A DNA stretch of 64,000 nt from NCBI RefSeq assembly GCF_037300705.1, contig NZ_CP147776.1:2356001-2420000 (forward strand), read 5' to 3'. The notes below the pieces were generated by a model that saw nothing but the letters and a program-made list of their open reading frames with translations, searched no databases and was not told the origin of the DNA. Shown piece after piece: positions 1 to 9,467 of the stretch. Positions within the stretch are counted from its first letter, which is position 1, and the number at the start of each line of letters is the position of its first letter. The translations under genes were made by a program, and so were the position numbers. This DNA is from Massilia sp. W12. GTDB lineage: Bacteria > Pseudomonadota > Gammaproteobacteria > Burkholderiales > Burkholderiaceae_D.

Positions 1-151
1 GCTCGCGCGCAATCTGGCCATTTGCGGCATTGAGTGAGCGCAGCAAAAGCCAGGATGCTGTCACCACGAAGACGGTCAGCATCAGCAAAATCACCACCCC
101 GGCTTGCCGTTGCGGCCGGCGCAATCTGAACTGGCGTGTGCGGAGGGACAT
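1..151 (-). CDS. pilin-like protein (PilX/MshP type), N-terminal part only
   Basis: Only the first 50 codons are present; the gene runs off the left edge. The start ATG (base 151) lies 8 bases after the stop of the MshK-like gene, so it is probably the next gene of the pilus operon. The product begins with a basic stretch (residues 4-15, many Arg/Gln) followed by a hydrophobic helix from about residue 17 (AGVVILLMLTVFVV). This is the layout of PilX/MshP-type minor pilin-like proteins, which assist pilus assembly in the inner membrane. Processing by a prepilin peptidase cannot be judged because the usual G-F-T-L-I-E motif is not evident. The family call is inference from context and from the shape of the N-terminus. 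Confidence 0.5.
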   Translation of the reverse strand, partial: MSLRTRQFRLRRPQRQAGVVILLMLTVFVVTASWLLLRSLNAANGQIARE

Positions 152-158
152 ATGCTGC

Positions 159-626
159 TCACTTACTATGCATGACGCTGCGCACCTGCGCCTCGGCATC
201 TATCATCTCGCCGCTTTTTAAGCGGGCGCGGCGGCCATCTGGCAGGGTGATCTGCAGCTCGCCATGTTGCGGCGCACCCGGCAAAGCCTGTTGATTCACC
301 CAATACGTGGCCGGGCCGCGACTGCGTTTGATATAGCCGTTGAATTGCAGCGGCGTGACGCCCTGCGCCGGCGCTGGCGTGCTGGGCGCCGGCGTCGGCG
401 CAGCTGCCGGCTTGCTCGGGGTGAGGATGATGTCATCGTTGAATTGCGGCGCCGGCGGCAGCGGTTTGCCGGTTCGCCGGCGCAACTCATCGAGTTGCTC
501 GCGTTGCGCCGGGGTGCTCAGCAAGCGCCCCGGTTGGAATGCCGGCGTGGTTTGCGCCGCCAGCGGCGCGCTTTGCGCAAGCAGGCTGCACAGCGGCAAA
601 ATGAAATGAAGAAACGGCAGTTTCAT
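159..626 (-). CDS. mshK: MshK-like pilus biogenesis protein
   Basis: 155-residue exported protein with a signal peptide (about residues 1-25), a Pro/Ala-rich linker (about 70-88) and a C-terminal small domain ending in a 'LPDGRRARLKSGE' stretch. This resembles the GspC/PilP-like beta domain of MshK proteins, which connect the inner-membrane platform (MshI/MshJ) to the MshL secretin. Its first four bases overlap the end of mshJ, so translation is probably coupled. Sequence conservation in MshK is low, so the name rests mainly on position directly after mshI-mshJ and on the signal peptide plus short C-terminal domain. Confidence 0.6.
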   Translation of the reverse strand: MKLPFLHFILPLCSLLAQSAPLAAQTTPAFQPGRLLSTPAQREQLDELRRRTGKPLPPAPQFNDDIILTPSKPAAAPTPAPSTPAPAQGVTPLQFNGYIKRSRGPATYWVNQQALPGAPQHGELQITLPDGRRARLKSGEMIDAEAQVRSVMHSK

Positions 627-1276
627 GGCCCCCCCTTTTCTTTCATTGTAATAAATAAGAGCGTGCAGTCAGCCGCCATTCCGGTCGGTTGCGGATTATC
701 CTGCGTCGGGCCGATGCGCTGAATATTGCACGCCAGCGGCAAGAAAAAATGCTGGGCGCGCAATTGCTGCAAAAACACATACAAATCCATCTCATGCAGC
801 AGCTTCATATTCAAGCCCATGCGGCTGCCGCGCAACTCCAGATTGGCCAGATTCAGGGCGGGATCGGCCGGCAGAGTCTGCTGCGGCAGAATTTCATAGC
901 TGACCGGCAGAAAATTATGCTCGTTTTGAATTTGCCGCACAGCGTCAATCCATTCCAGCCGGTTTTCCTCGCCGACAATGTTTTGCTTGCGCAATTTGAT
1001 GTACTCCGGCTGCGAATCAAGAATGGCCCGCTTTTCATTTTCCACTTCTTGCAATTTGGCCTGCGCAGCTGCGCGCGCTTGCATGGCTTCCTGTTTTTGC
1101 GCTGCCTGCCAATCCTGCAAAAACAGGCTGCCAAGGCCAAACAGCACGCTCAGGCCCAGGCTGATGCCGGCAAACATAAAAGCTTTGCGCAAATGGGGCA
1201 AATCATCGCGCATAAAATCCGGTGCGCCGCCGCGCGCGCCTTCCGCCAGGGTATCAGCAGGGTTGCTCATCGCCAT
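623..1276 (-). CDS. mshJ: MshJ, PilO-like inner-membrane platform protein
   Basis: About 217 residues: a cytoplasmic N-terminus, one transmembrane helix near residues 33-53, a coiled coil (about 58-100, rich in Ala/Gln/Glu/Lys) and a C-terminal periplasmic ferredoxin-like region. This is the PilO/GspM layout; MshJ pairs with MshI to link the pilus ATPase/platform to the secretin. I chose the ATG at 1276 because an AAGGGA ribosome site lies about 7 bases upstream; a GTG at 1282 would lie almost on top of it. It follows mshI with a short gap and overlaps mshK, consistent with one operon. Confidence 0.75.
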   Translation of the reverse strand: MAMSNPADTLAEGARGGAPDFMRDDLPHLRKAFMFAGISLGLSVLFGLGSLFLQDWQAAQKQEAMQARAAAQAKLQEVENEKRAILDSQPEYIKLRKQNIVGEENRLEWIDAVRQIQNEHNFLPVSYEILPQQTLPADPALNLANLELRGSRMGLNMKLLHEMDLYVFLQQLRAQHFFLPLACNIQRIGPTQDNPQPTGMAADCTLLFITMKEKGGP

Positions 1277-1287
1277 CGTCACGTCCC

Positions 1288-2895
1288 TTATGGCTGCGCC
1301 GCCGGCGCGCTCAGCGCGCCAGCCGGCAGCAGGATGATTTGCAAACTGAAGGGCGCTTTGGCGTCATGTTCAAACTTACCGGCCTGGCCGCGTAAAGAGC
1401 CGCCCGGATTAACATTCAAAGGCCACTTCCTGGGATTGACGCGCAAGCCTTTGTCCGCACTCAAATCTTGCACAAATTCCTGCGCCAGCAGCATCGCTTG
1501 CCGGTAATCATAATCAAATGGAAACACCTCGCCTTCGACCAGCAGCGATTGAAAAGGCGCGCGCGGCAAACCCAAGAGCGCCGGATTGGCCGGCGGCGCA
1601 TTCGGCGTCGCTTGCTGCATCTGCGGCGCGGCCCCGGATAAGGCCGGCGCATCGGTATCGCTGACCATCCATTGCAGCTGAGTCACGCGGATTTTCGGAT
1701 GGCGCTCCAACACAGCGGATAATTGTTGCAAAACCGGCCAGGGCCAGGCCCCGTTGGCCGTCATCATCTTATGCAACTCAACCGCCGCCTTCATATCATT
1801 CGGCTTGCCCACCATGTGCGGCAAATTCGCCATCACATTTTGATAGGCGCGCGTGGCTTGCTGCTCTTGCTGGCGCAATTGACGCGTTTCCTGCCAATCG
1901 CGCCAGGTTTGCCACCAGGCGTTTGCGCAATACAGCAGGGCCACCCCGGCGCAAGCCACCCCGGCGGCGCGGCAGGCGGTTTGCAGTCTCAGCAATTGAT
2001 AATGGCGGCTGGCCCCGGCGGGCGCATATTGATTCGGCGGCGGGTGTTTCGCCAGCACTGATAAAAACAGCGCGTCGGCATAGCGCTGGCCGGGCGGCAG
2101 GCGCAAACTGAGTAATTTGGCGGCTTGGTCAAGATCAAAAAATTGATGTTGTTGCAGCGCCAGCTCATCGCCGCTGTTTTCAATAAAATCCAGCACATCG
2201 GCCCCGGCCAGAATGCCGACATTGATTTCCTCACTGCGCGCCAGCAGGCGCGTGCTGGCCAGAAATTCGCGCGTCTTATTGATTTCCACCACCATCTTTT
2301 CGGCCATATGCAAAGCGCTGTCTTCCAGCAAGGGCACCAGCCGAGAAAAGCGCAGGCGGCCATGCAGAAAATAGCTTTGGCGCAGCCCGTTTGACTGTCG
2401 CGTCACCAGTAAGAGATGTTCAATATCCAGACGCAGCTTGCGAAACAGCAGGGGGCCGAGCAGGGCAACCGAATACATGCCCAGAAAAGGCGCGCGCGCC
2501 AAATGGATCTGGCGCAACCAGCCTTGCACCAGGCTGACATTGGTCAGCGCGGAAAACAGCACCATATCATCGCGCCGGCCTTCTTCTTCGCGTTCCTGGG
2601 CGCTGGCGTGGGTGTAGGGCGTTTCGCGATACAGCTGGGCGGCGCGGCGGGCGATCAGATTGCGGTGGGCCTGGCCGCGCACATGCGGCACATGATCGCG
2701 CTTGAAATTTTCTTCAATAAAATCGCTCAACACCAGCAAAGGCAGGCCGGGATGACGCTTGAGCCAGGCGCCGAAAGCCTGCCAGCCGTTTTCATTGTGC
2801 TCAAATGACTCCATCTGCGGCGACAGCTGCGCGCCTTGCCAGCGCCATACGCTGGCCTGCATATTCGTCAAATACAATAAGCCGCGCGCCGCCAT
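1288..2895 (-). CDS. mshI: MshI, PilM/PilN-like platform protein
   Basis: 535 residues. The first 300 or so form a cytoplasmic actin-like (PilM/GspL type) region. A transmembrane helix lies near residues 305-325 (VACAGVALLYCANAWW), followed by a coiled coil (about 330-365) and a periplasmic PilN-like domain. In the MSHA system MshI sits in the inner membrane beside MshJ and the ATPase. The stop is 11 bases from the mshJ start and the gene starts just after mshG, so the two are cotranscribed. The length, greater than a separate PilN, matches the GspL-like fused form seen in MSHA clusters. Confidence 0.7.
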   Translation of the reverse strand: MAARGLLYLTNMQASVWRWQGAQLSPQMESFEHNENGWQAFGAWLKRHPGLPLLVLSDFIEENFKRDHVPHVRGQAHRNLIARRAAQLYRETPYTHASAQEREEEGRRDDMVLFSALTNVSLVQGWLRQIHLARAPFLGMYSVALLGPLLFRKLRLDIEHLLLVTRQSNGLRQSYFLHGRLRFSRLVPLLEDSALHMAEKMVVEINKTREFLASTRLLARSEEINVGILAGADVLDFIENSGDELALQQHQFFDLDQAAKLLSLRLPPGQRYADALFLSVLAKHPPPNQYAPAGASRHYQLLRLQTACRAAGVACAGVALLYCANAWWQTWRDWQETRQLRQQEQQATRAYQNVMANLPHMVGKPNDMKAAVELHKMMTANGAWPWPVLQQLSAVLERHPKIRVTQLQWMVSDTDAPALSGAAPQMQQATPNAPPANPALLGLPRAPFQSLLVEGEVFPFDYDYRQAMLLAQEFVQDLSADKGLRVNPRKWPLNVNPGGSLRGQAGKFEHDAKAPFSLQIILLPAGALSAPAAQP

Positions 2896-2896
2896 A

Positions 2897-4102
2897 TCAG
2901 ACCTTGATTTTACTGATGGTGTCGTAAATCGGCCCCAGTACTGAGAGCATGATCCACCCCAGAATCAAGCCTAAAATCACCGTCATCACCGGCTCAATCA
3001 AGGCTTGCACTTTTTCAATTTGCTCGGAAATGTCGCGGTTATAAAAATAGCTGACATTTTTCAAGGCATTATCCAGCGCGCCGGTGGCTTCGCCGACTTT
3101 GAGCATGCGCAACACCAGCGGCGGGAAAATGCCGGTGGTCTCAAAGCCGGAAGTCACGCCCTGGCCCTCGGAAATCAATTGACGCGCGCGGCGCAGACCG
3201 GTGGCGATCACTTCATTATCCACAATCCCCTCAGACAGGCGGATGCATTCGATAATGCTGATGCCGGCCCCATACATCAGGCCAAAAAAAGTGGCAAAGC
3301 GCGCCAGAATGATTTTGTGCAAAATCGGCCCCACCAGCCATACCGAAAGCTTAAACGCATCAAAGCGGTAGCGCGCCTGCGCATTGGTTTTGACCGCAAT
3401 CACGGTGAGCGCGCCGAGCAGAAGCGGCAGACCCATGATCAGGTACCAGTAATTGACAAAAAAATTGGAAACCGCAATCAGGGCGCGCGCATGCAGCGGC
3501 AATTGCTGACCCATATTTTTGATGAACAGGGTTAATTGCGGCACCAGATAAATCATCAAAAAAAACGTCACCGCAATCACCGTCACCGCCACAAAGCTGG
3601 GATACATCAAAAGCTTTTTGGTCTTCGCGCTCAATTCATCCTGCCACTTCAAGCTTTGCGTCAAATTTGCAAACACCTCCGGCAGCTTGCCGCTTTGCTC
3701 GCCCGCCGTCACCAGGCTGGTGAAGGTTTTATCAAACACCTTGGGATGATAGGCCATGGCTTCCGAGAGCTGCATGCCGCCTTCAATGTTTTCCAGCAAA
3801 TCGGCAATCACCTCGCGCATGCGCGGATGGTCGGTGCTGTCGCGCAAATCGGTCAGGCCGCTCAAGATCGGCACCCCGGCGGCGCTTAATTGCTCCATAT
3901 GAAAGCAAAACGTGATCAAATCTTTACGCTCGATATTGCGGGTGGTGAAGCTGATGGTTTCGCGCCTTTTCTGCTGGTAATCGATTAAATCCAATTCCAT
4001 GCGGCGCAAGCGCAATTCCAGATCAAGCACATTCACCGCGTCCATCTGGCCGCGCACCTGCGCGCCCTGGCTATCCATCGCACTGTAGGTAAATAAAGGC
4101 AT
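2897..4102 (-). CDS. mshG: MshG, type II secretion/type IV pilus platform protein (GspF/PilC family)
   Basis: About 401 residues with the two tandem T2SSF domains of GspF/PilC: first around residues 65-190, second around 265-390. Three strong membrane helices lie near 168-190, 220-240 and 370-395. The family anchors the pilus motor to the inner membrane and transmits ATPase movement to pilin assembly. The chosen ATG overlaps the mshE stop as TGATG, which indicates translational coupling; a TTG one codon upstream is possible but less likely. Neighbours on both sides are MSHA genes, so mshG rather than gspF or pilC is the likely identity. Confidence 0.88.
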   Translation of the reverse strand: MPLFTYSAMDSQGAQVRGQMDAVNVLDLELRLRRMELDLIDYQQKRRETISFTTRNIERKDLITFCFHMEQLSAAGVPILSGLTDLRDSTDHPRMREVIADLLENIEGGMQLSEAMAYHPKVFDKTFTSLVTAGEQSGKLPEVFANLTQSLKWQDELSAKTKKLLMYPSFVAVTVIAVTFFLMIYLVPQLTLFIKNMGQQLPLHARALIAVSNFFVNYWYLIMGLPLLLGALTVIAVKTNAQARYRFDAFKLSVWLVGPILHKIILARFATFFGLMYGAGISIIECIRLSEGIVDNEVIATGLRRARQLISEGQGVTSGFETTGIFPPLVLRMLKVGEATGALDNALKNVSYFYNRDISEQIEKVQALIEPVMTVILGLILGWIMLSVLGPIYDTISKIKV

Positions 4103-5805
4103 CAACCCACCCTGTCGGTCAAGTCCACCACGCGCGAAACTTCTTCCAGCGTGGTCGAGCCATCCAGCACACGGCGCAGGGCGTCTTCCACCAGCGGCTT
4201 AAAGCCGCGCGCAAAGGCAGCTTCGCGCAATTCGCGCACCGGCGCGCGGCGCGCCACCAGATCGTCCAGATCGGCGTTGAATTTCAAAATTTCCATCACC
4301 GCCAGCCGCCCTTTGTAACCATGCTGCTTGCACAGCTCGCAACCGACCGGGCGGTAGATTTTCAGCGCAGGGTTCAAGCCGGCAGAGCCTAACAACACGC
4401 GCTCATAGTCTTGCGGCGTATCGGCCTGCTTGCAATGCGGGCACAGGGTGCGCACTAAACGCTGCGCCACAATGCCGATGATATTGCCGGCCATTAAATC
4501 AGGCTTGATGCCGATATCCAGCAAACGCGGAATCGCCCCGATCGCCGAATTGGTGTGCAGCGTGGAATACACCTGATGCCCGGTCATGGCCGCCGCCAGC
4601 GCCATTTCCGCCGTTTCGCGGTCGCGGATTTCGCCCACCAGAATGATGTCGGGATCTTGCCGCATCATTGAGCGGATGCCGCTGGCAAAGCCCATTTTCG
4701 CCGCCTCATTCACCGAGGTCTGGCGGATCATATTCATGGGATATTCAACCGGATCTTCCAGCGTCATGATATTCACGCTTTCGGTGTTGATATGGTTCAA
4801 CACCGAATACAGCGTGGTGGTTTTGCCGCTGCCGGTGGGGCCGGTGACCAGAATAATGCCTTCCGGGCGCGCCAGCATCAGCTTGAGCAGGGCCAGATTC
4901 TCTTCCGCCAGACCCAGACCATCGAGCGGCACAATGCCGCGCTGACGGTCTAAAATCCGCAGCACCATGTTTTCCCCGTGCGAGGTGGGCTGGGCCGAGG
5001 CGCGGAAATCAATTTGCCGGCCAGAAAACTGAATCGAAATCCGCCCATCCTGCGGCGCGCGGGTTTCGGCAATATTCATATTGCTCATCACTTTTAAACG
5101 CACCGCCATCGCCGGCCAGTAATTTTTATGCAGGCTGCGGATCTGCCGCAAAATCCCGTCGATGCGGTAGCGGATGCGCAAAAAGAATTGCTCCGGCTCA
5201 AAGTGAATATCAGAAGCGCCGGATTGCACCGCATCAGCCAGCAAAGCGTCAATCAAACGCACCAGCGGCTGGCTGTACTCATCCGAAACAGACTGCATGC
5301 TCTGGTAATTCACTTCACCGGTTTCGATTTCATGCAAGATGCCGTCAATCGACAATTCAAAGCCGTAATACTGATCAATGGCATGCGCGATATCCGATTC
5401 CGACGCCAGCATCGGCTCAATACTCTGGCCCGGCCCCAGCATGGCGCTGATCTGGTCCAAGGCCACCACATTATTGGTGTCGCCCATGGCCAGACGCAGC
5501 TGTTTTAAGTCCTTGTCATAGACCAGCGGAAAAACCTGATAGCGCTTGGCCACATCTTTGGGAATCAGGCGCAAAGCTTGCGCATCGACCACCATCTTGG
5601 AAAGGTCGGTGCTTTGCTGATTGAGGTTTTCCGAAAGCGCTTCGCGAACCGTGGCTTCGGTGACAAAACCCAATTGAATCAAAAGCTTGCCCAAAGGCGC
5701 ACCGCTTGCGCGCTGTTCAATCAGGGCAATCCGCAATTGATCTTCACTGATCACGCCCTTGCTGATCAAAAGCTTGCCTAAGGGCAGCTTGGCCGGCGCA
5801 TTCAT
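4102..5805 (-). CDS. mshE: MshE, pilus extension ATPase with c-di-GMP-binding N-domain
   Basis: 567 residues. The N-terminus carries two consecutive MshEN motifs (about residues 8-32 and 36-58: PLGKLLISKG...QLRIALIEQ, then PLGKLLIQLG...TVREAL), the known c-di-GMP-binding repeat of MshE. The GspE/PilB motor follows: Walker A GPTGSGKTTT near residue 322-331 (Lys about 328), Asp box, Walker B DPDIILVGEIRD, and a CPHC...CELC zinc site near the C-terminus. It powers pilin polymerisation at the inner membrane. The ATG overlaps the mshN stop (TGATG). The intact MshEN repeats suggest direct activation of the pilus by c-di-GMP. Confidence 0.92.
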   Translation of the reverse strand: MNAPAKLPLGKLLISKGVISEDQLRIALIEQRASGAPLGKLLIQLGFVTEATVREALSENLNQQSTDLSKMVVDAQALRLIPKDVAKRYQVFPLVYDKDLKQLRLAMGDTNNVVALDQISAMLGPGQSIEPMLASESDIAHAIDQYYGFELSIDGILHEIETGEVNYQSMQSVSDEYSQPLVRLIDALLADAVQSGASDIHFEPEQFFLRIRYRIDGILRQIRSLHKNYWPAMAVRLKVMSNMNIAETRAPQDGRISIQFSGRQIDFRASAQPTSHGENMVLRILDRQRGIVPLDGLGLAEENLALLKLMLARPEGIILVTGPTGSGKTTTLYSVLNHINTESVNIMTLEDPVEYPMNMIRQTSVNEAAKMGFASGIRSMMRQDPDIILVGEIRDRETAEMALAAAMTGHQVYSTLHTNSAIGAIPRLLDIGIKPDLMAGNIIGIVAQRLVRTLCPHCKQADTPQDYERVLLGSAGLNPALKIYRPVGCELCKQHGYKGRLAVMEILKFNADLDDLVARRAPVRELREAAFARGFKPLVEDALRRVLDGSTTLEEVSRVVDLTDRVG

Positions 5806-7541
5806 CACTTGGCTCCAGCCGCTTGCAATTGCGCCACCCGCGTTTGCGCCGCCTCGCGTGCAAACGCGCTGGCGCCGGGCGTGCTCAAGGCTTTTTGGTA
5901 ATACTCCAGCGCCAGCCGGCTTTGTCCCAGACGATCCAGGGCAATCGCCAGATTGAATTGGTAATCCGGATTGCCGGGGGCCAGCGTGTAGGCGCGGAAA
6001 TAGCTTTGTTGCGCATCATTCCAGCGCTGCTGCTGCGCATACAGATTGCCCAGCACAAAATGCAAGGCCGGCGCCTGCGGATGTTGCAGCAGAATTTTAT
6101 TGATGCGCGCCGCGCCCGCCTGCGCATCCATGCTCTGCATGCCGGTCAGCGCGGCGGCCGCATCCGGGTCGAGCGGATCAATTTCCAGCAGACGCAGATA
6201 ATGTTGTGCGGCCTGTTCTTCCTGGCCTTGCAATTGCGCAGCCGCAGCCAGCCCCAGATGGGCGTCGCGGTTATCCGCATCCGCCTGCAACACCTGCAGC
6301 CAGAGTGTGCGCGCTTGCGCCGGCTGGCCGTTTTGCCAGGCTTGCCAGGCTTGCTGCAAGATGGGCAATAAAGGCGTTTCCCGTTTTTCCAGCACAATCG
6401 CGCCAGCTTTGCTGTGCCGCGCTGCCGTGCTTGCTTCTTGCCTTGCTTCTTGCTGCCGGCCTGGCTGGGCCGGGGTTTTGATGCGCAAAATCTGCTGATC
6501 CAAGGTATTGCTGAGCACTTGGCGCGCAGCGGGCGGCGGCGCCGCTGTGGCTGGCGCTGCCTGCGCCGCACTGGCTTGCTTGAGCGGACTGGCGGAATTG
6601 GCGGAAGCGGGGGAAGCGGCGGCGGCCGCAAGCGGTGGGGCGGCGGATGTCGCCGCCGCCGTTGGCGCAGTAGCCGGCGGCGCAGCAAGCGGCGGCGCCG
6701 TGGCCAGCGCAGGCGCCGCCGCGCCCGGCCCTGGACCTGGCCCCGCGCCAGGGGGAAGCGGCGCAACAAAGCTGTTCGCCTGGTTTTGCGTAGCCAGGAA
6801 AAACCAGGCGCCGCCCAGCGACAGGGCCGACAAGCCCAGCAGCGCAATCAGGGCTAAGCGCTTATTGCTGGCCGGCTTGCGCGTGGCCAGCATGCTTTGC
6901 GCCTGTTTTTGTTGTTGCTTTTGCTGTTGCTGCTGGCTTTGCTGTTCCGCCTGCATGCGCTGCAAATCGGGCGCGCTGGCAAATCCGCTCATGCGCGCCT
7001 GTTTGCCTTCTTCCAGCGGCGTGCCGGCGCTTGAGACTTGCGCAGCTTCTGGTGCGGCATCCTGCGCGACAGCCGGCTTAGGCGGCGCAGGCGCAAACTC
7101 AGGCGTCAGATCGGCCAATTCTTCCAAATCCAGCGCCGGTTTTTTATACGCATTGTTGCGCGCATTCAATAAAGCCTGGGCTTGAAAAGCCCCGCTGGCA
7201 TGCGGGTTGCCTGGCGCGGGACTTGGCTCAGCCGGGCTGAGCGGCGCTTGTGGCGCCAAGCCCAAGCCTGGCGTGGCCGAGTCCGCCGGGGCCGGGCTTG
7301 TGGGGGGGGCCGGCAGCGCCAGATCCGGATTCAAAGCGCTGTCATCGAGCTCCGGCACATTTTCAATTTCCGCCAAAGGCTCTAATTGCAAATCAGGAAA
7401 ATCGACATCCTCATCAGGCTGGCTGCGCGCGCTGGAAGAAAACGCATGCGCCTGGCTGTCATCCGGTGCGGCGGCCGGCGGCGGCGCCTGTTCTGCGCGT
7501 TCGCGTTCGGCCTTTTTCAAGGCTTGCATCAGCAAGCTCAT
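5805..7541 (-). CDS. mshN: MshN, TPR protein of the MSHA pilus system
   Basis: 578 residues. N-terminal cytoplasmic part begins MSLLMQALKKAERER, the usual MshN start. A Gln-rich stretch near 200-220 precedes a single transmembrane helix (about 231-250). A long Ala/Pro-rich low-complexity linker (about 260-345) follows, then TPR repeats in the periplasmic C-terminus (about 390-570). MshN is thought to help assemble or position the pilus machine. The linker is unusually long and repetitive for the family. The gene overlaps mshL and mshE by a few bases on each side, so it is in the same transcript. Confidence 0.8.
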   Translation of the reverse strand: MSLLMQALKKAERERAEQAPPPAAAPDDSQAHAFSSSARSQPDEDVDFPDLQLEPLAEIENVPELDDSALNPDLALPAPPTSPAPADSATPGLGLAPQAPLSPAEPSPAPGNPHASGAFQAQALLNARNNAYKKPALDLEELADLTPEFAPAPPKPAVAQDAAPEAAQVSSAGTPLEEGKQARMSGFASAPDLQRMQAEQQSQQQQQKQQQKQAQSMLATRKPASNKRLALIALLGLSALSLGGAWFFLATQNQANSFVAPLPPGAGPGPGPGAAAPALATAPPLAAPPATAPTAAATSAAPPLAAAAASPASANSASPLKQASAAQAAPATAAPPPAARQVLSNTLDQQILRIKTPAQPGRQQEARQEASTAARHSKAGAIVLEKRETPLLPILQQAWQAWQNGQPAQARTLWLQVLQADADNRDAHLGLAAAAQLQGQEEQAAQHYLRLLEIDPLDPDAAAALTGMQSMDAQAGAARINKILLQHPQAPALHFVLGNLYAQQQRWNDAQQSYFRAYTLAPGNPDYQFNLAIALDRLGQSRLALEYYQKALSTPGASAFAREAAQTRVAQLQAAGAK

Positions 7542-9310
7542 GTTTTACCTCCCGTCGCCTGCGGCGTGCTTTCTTGCAATAAGCGCTGCATATTCCGATA
7601 GTCGCCTTGTATGCTGGCCTCTTTCACCACCACCGGACGCATGAAAATCACTAATTCGGTTTTGCTGCTGTTTTCATTGCGATAGGCGAATAAATTGCCG
7701 ATCACCGGCAATTGCCCCAGCGTGGGCACGGCGTCGCGCTGATTTTCCACCGCATCCTGCATCAAGCCGCCCATCACCGCCGTCTGCCCATTCGAGACTT
7801 TCAAAACCGATTCCATTTCGCGCGCCTGCACCACCGGCACTTTCGAGGTGACATTGCTGGTGGCCAGCGCCGGATTCGGATCTTGCACATAGCCGACAAT
7901 GCGCGTAATGGTGGGGCGCACATTCAGCGTCACTTCATCATTTTCAGCAATTTGCGGCGTCACGCTCATCACCAGCCCGACCGGCACCGTATTGAGCTGA
8001 GAGGTATAGGTGGAAATCGCCGCCGAACCATTGCTGCCCGGCGTGACTGTGGCGGTGATGGTGAAATACACGCTGTTATCCACCACTTTCAAAATCGCAG
8101 TCTGATTATTTAAAACACTGATTTTGGGACTGGACAAGACTTTGACTTTGCCAAAGCTTTCCAGCAGCTGCAAGGTGGCGGTCAAATCGCCAATCGCGGT
8201 ATTCGGGCGAATCCAATTCATCAAGAACACGCCCGGGGTGACGCCCGGGGTGACGCCAGAGGGCAGGGTGTTAGTTCCGATTTGTCCCTGGGTGAAGGTG
8301 GCCCCGCTGGAATTGGCGTTGGCCACCCGGCTCCAGTTAATCCCCTGTTGAAAGTTTTCTGACAACTTGACTTCAATGATGGTGGCTTCAATCAATACCT
8401 GGCGTTTGGCCGAGGTTTGCACCAAGTCCAGGAACTCGGCGATTTTTTCATGTTGGCGCCCGGTGGCGCGCACCGTGATCAAACCGGTTTCGGGGTTGGC
8501 GATGACGGAGGCGGCTTCACGGAATACCGGGCCAGTGCTGGCGCCGGCTGGCGCTGCCGGCGGGCTTTGCGGCGCGCTTTGATTTGCGCCGGAAAGCGCA
8601 GCCAGCGTGCCGCCCGGCGTGGCCGCACTGGGCGGTGCGCTTGCCGCCGCAGGAGCTGGAGCCGCTTTTTCATCGCTCACCAGCTTATCGGTTTCTCGCA
8701 AGACATCTTTGATGTTTTGCACCAGGGTCTCCCAAAACCGGTTATTCGAGGTATTGTTGACCGAGGTGGTGGAGGTATTCCCGCCGGAACCAGCCGCACC
8801 GCTCGCGCCAGGGGTGGAAATCTGGGTTGCAATACTGACCGTGCTGCTGGTGTTGCGGCTGATATTCACATAATCAATTTTGTAATGCTTCAGAAAAGGC
8901 GCATCCGGCAGAATCAAGAGATTATTGCCTTGCAGCTCATAACGCATATCCACCTGCTGCGCAATGCGTTTTAGCAATTGCGGCAAACTCTGGTCGAGCG
9001 CATTCAAGGTCACTTCACCTTGAATCGAAGGGTGGATATCAATATTCAATTTGGCGTCGCGCGCCAGGGCGAACAACAACGATTGCAGCGGCGCCCGGTA
9101 CACCGTGACGCTATACGTTTCCGGTTTTTGCCCCGCCTTGGGCGGCGCCAGTTGCGGGCTGCGTGTGACTGGCGCAGGAATAGCGCTGTTGTCGCCGCTG
9201 CGCGGGGCGGCTTGTAAATGTTGATCCGACATCTGGATCTGTTGCGTACGGCAGGCAAACAGACTGCCTAGCGAGAGGGCATAAACTGCATAAACGGCAA
9301 ATCTGCGCAT
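7538..9310 (-). CDS. mshL: MshL, outer-membrane secretin (lipoprotein)
   Basis: About 590 residues. Starting at the ATG at 9310 gives a lipoprotein signal with lipobox LFAC (Cys about residue 20); an upstream in-frame start at 9343 would spoil it. An STN-like N0 domain (about 65-130) is followed by a Ser/Gly/Ala-rich loop, a secretin N1-type domain and the C-terminal secretin barrel (about 350-570, with the conserved VPVLGQLPVIGNLF-like segment near the end). It forms the pilus exit pore in the outer membrane. mshN overlaps its 3' end. About 160 bases separate it from mshM. Confidence 0.9.
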   Translation of the reverse strand: MRRFAVYAVYALSLGSLFACRTQQIQMSDQHLQAAPRSGDNSAIPAPVTRSPQLAPPKAGQKPETYSVTVYRAPLQSLLFALARDAKLNIDIHPSIQGEVTLNALDQSLPQLLKRIAQQVDMRYELQGNNLLILPDAPFLKHYKIDYVNISRNTSSTVSIATQISTPGASGAAGSGGNTSTTSVNNTSNNRFWETLVQNIKDVLRETDKLVSDEKAAPAPAAASAPPSAATPGGTLAALSGANQSAPQSPPAAPAGASTGPVFREAASVIANPETGLITVRATGRQHEKIAEFLDLVQTSAKRQVLIEATIIEVKLSENFQQGINWSRVANANSSGATFTQGQIGTNTLPSGVTPGVTPGVFLMNWIRPNTAIGDLTATLQLLESFGKVKVLSSPKISVLNNQTAILKVVDNSVYFTITATVTPGSNGSAAISTYTSQLNTVPVGLVMSVTPQIAENDEVTLNVRPTITRIVGYVQDPNPALATSNVTSKVPVVQAREMESVLKVSNGQTAVMGGLMQDAVENQRDAVPTLGQLPVIGNLFAYRNENSSKTELVIFMRPVVVKEASIQGDYRNMQRLLQESTPQATGGKT

Positions 9311-9467
9311 AATATTCCACTTTTGGCCAGCGGGAAAAACCATCCCCTTGTGTTGAAATTATCACGCTTTCCTCCTTCCCGCAGGAAAAAGCATGTCAAA
9401 GCTTAAAGATTTGCAAGCTGCAATAAAGCCTCAGATGCAGGAATACAACAAGCGGCATCGCGCCGCA

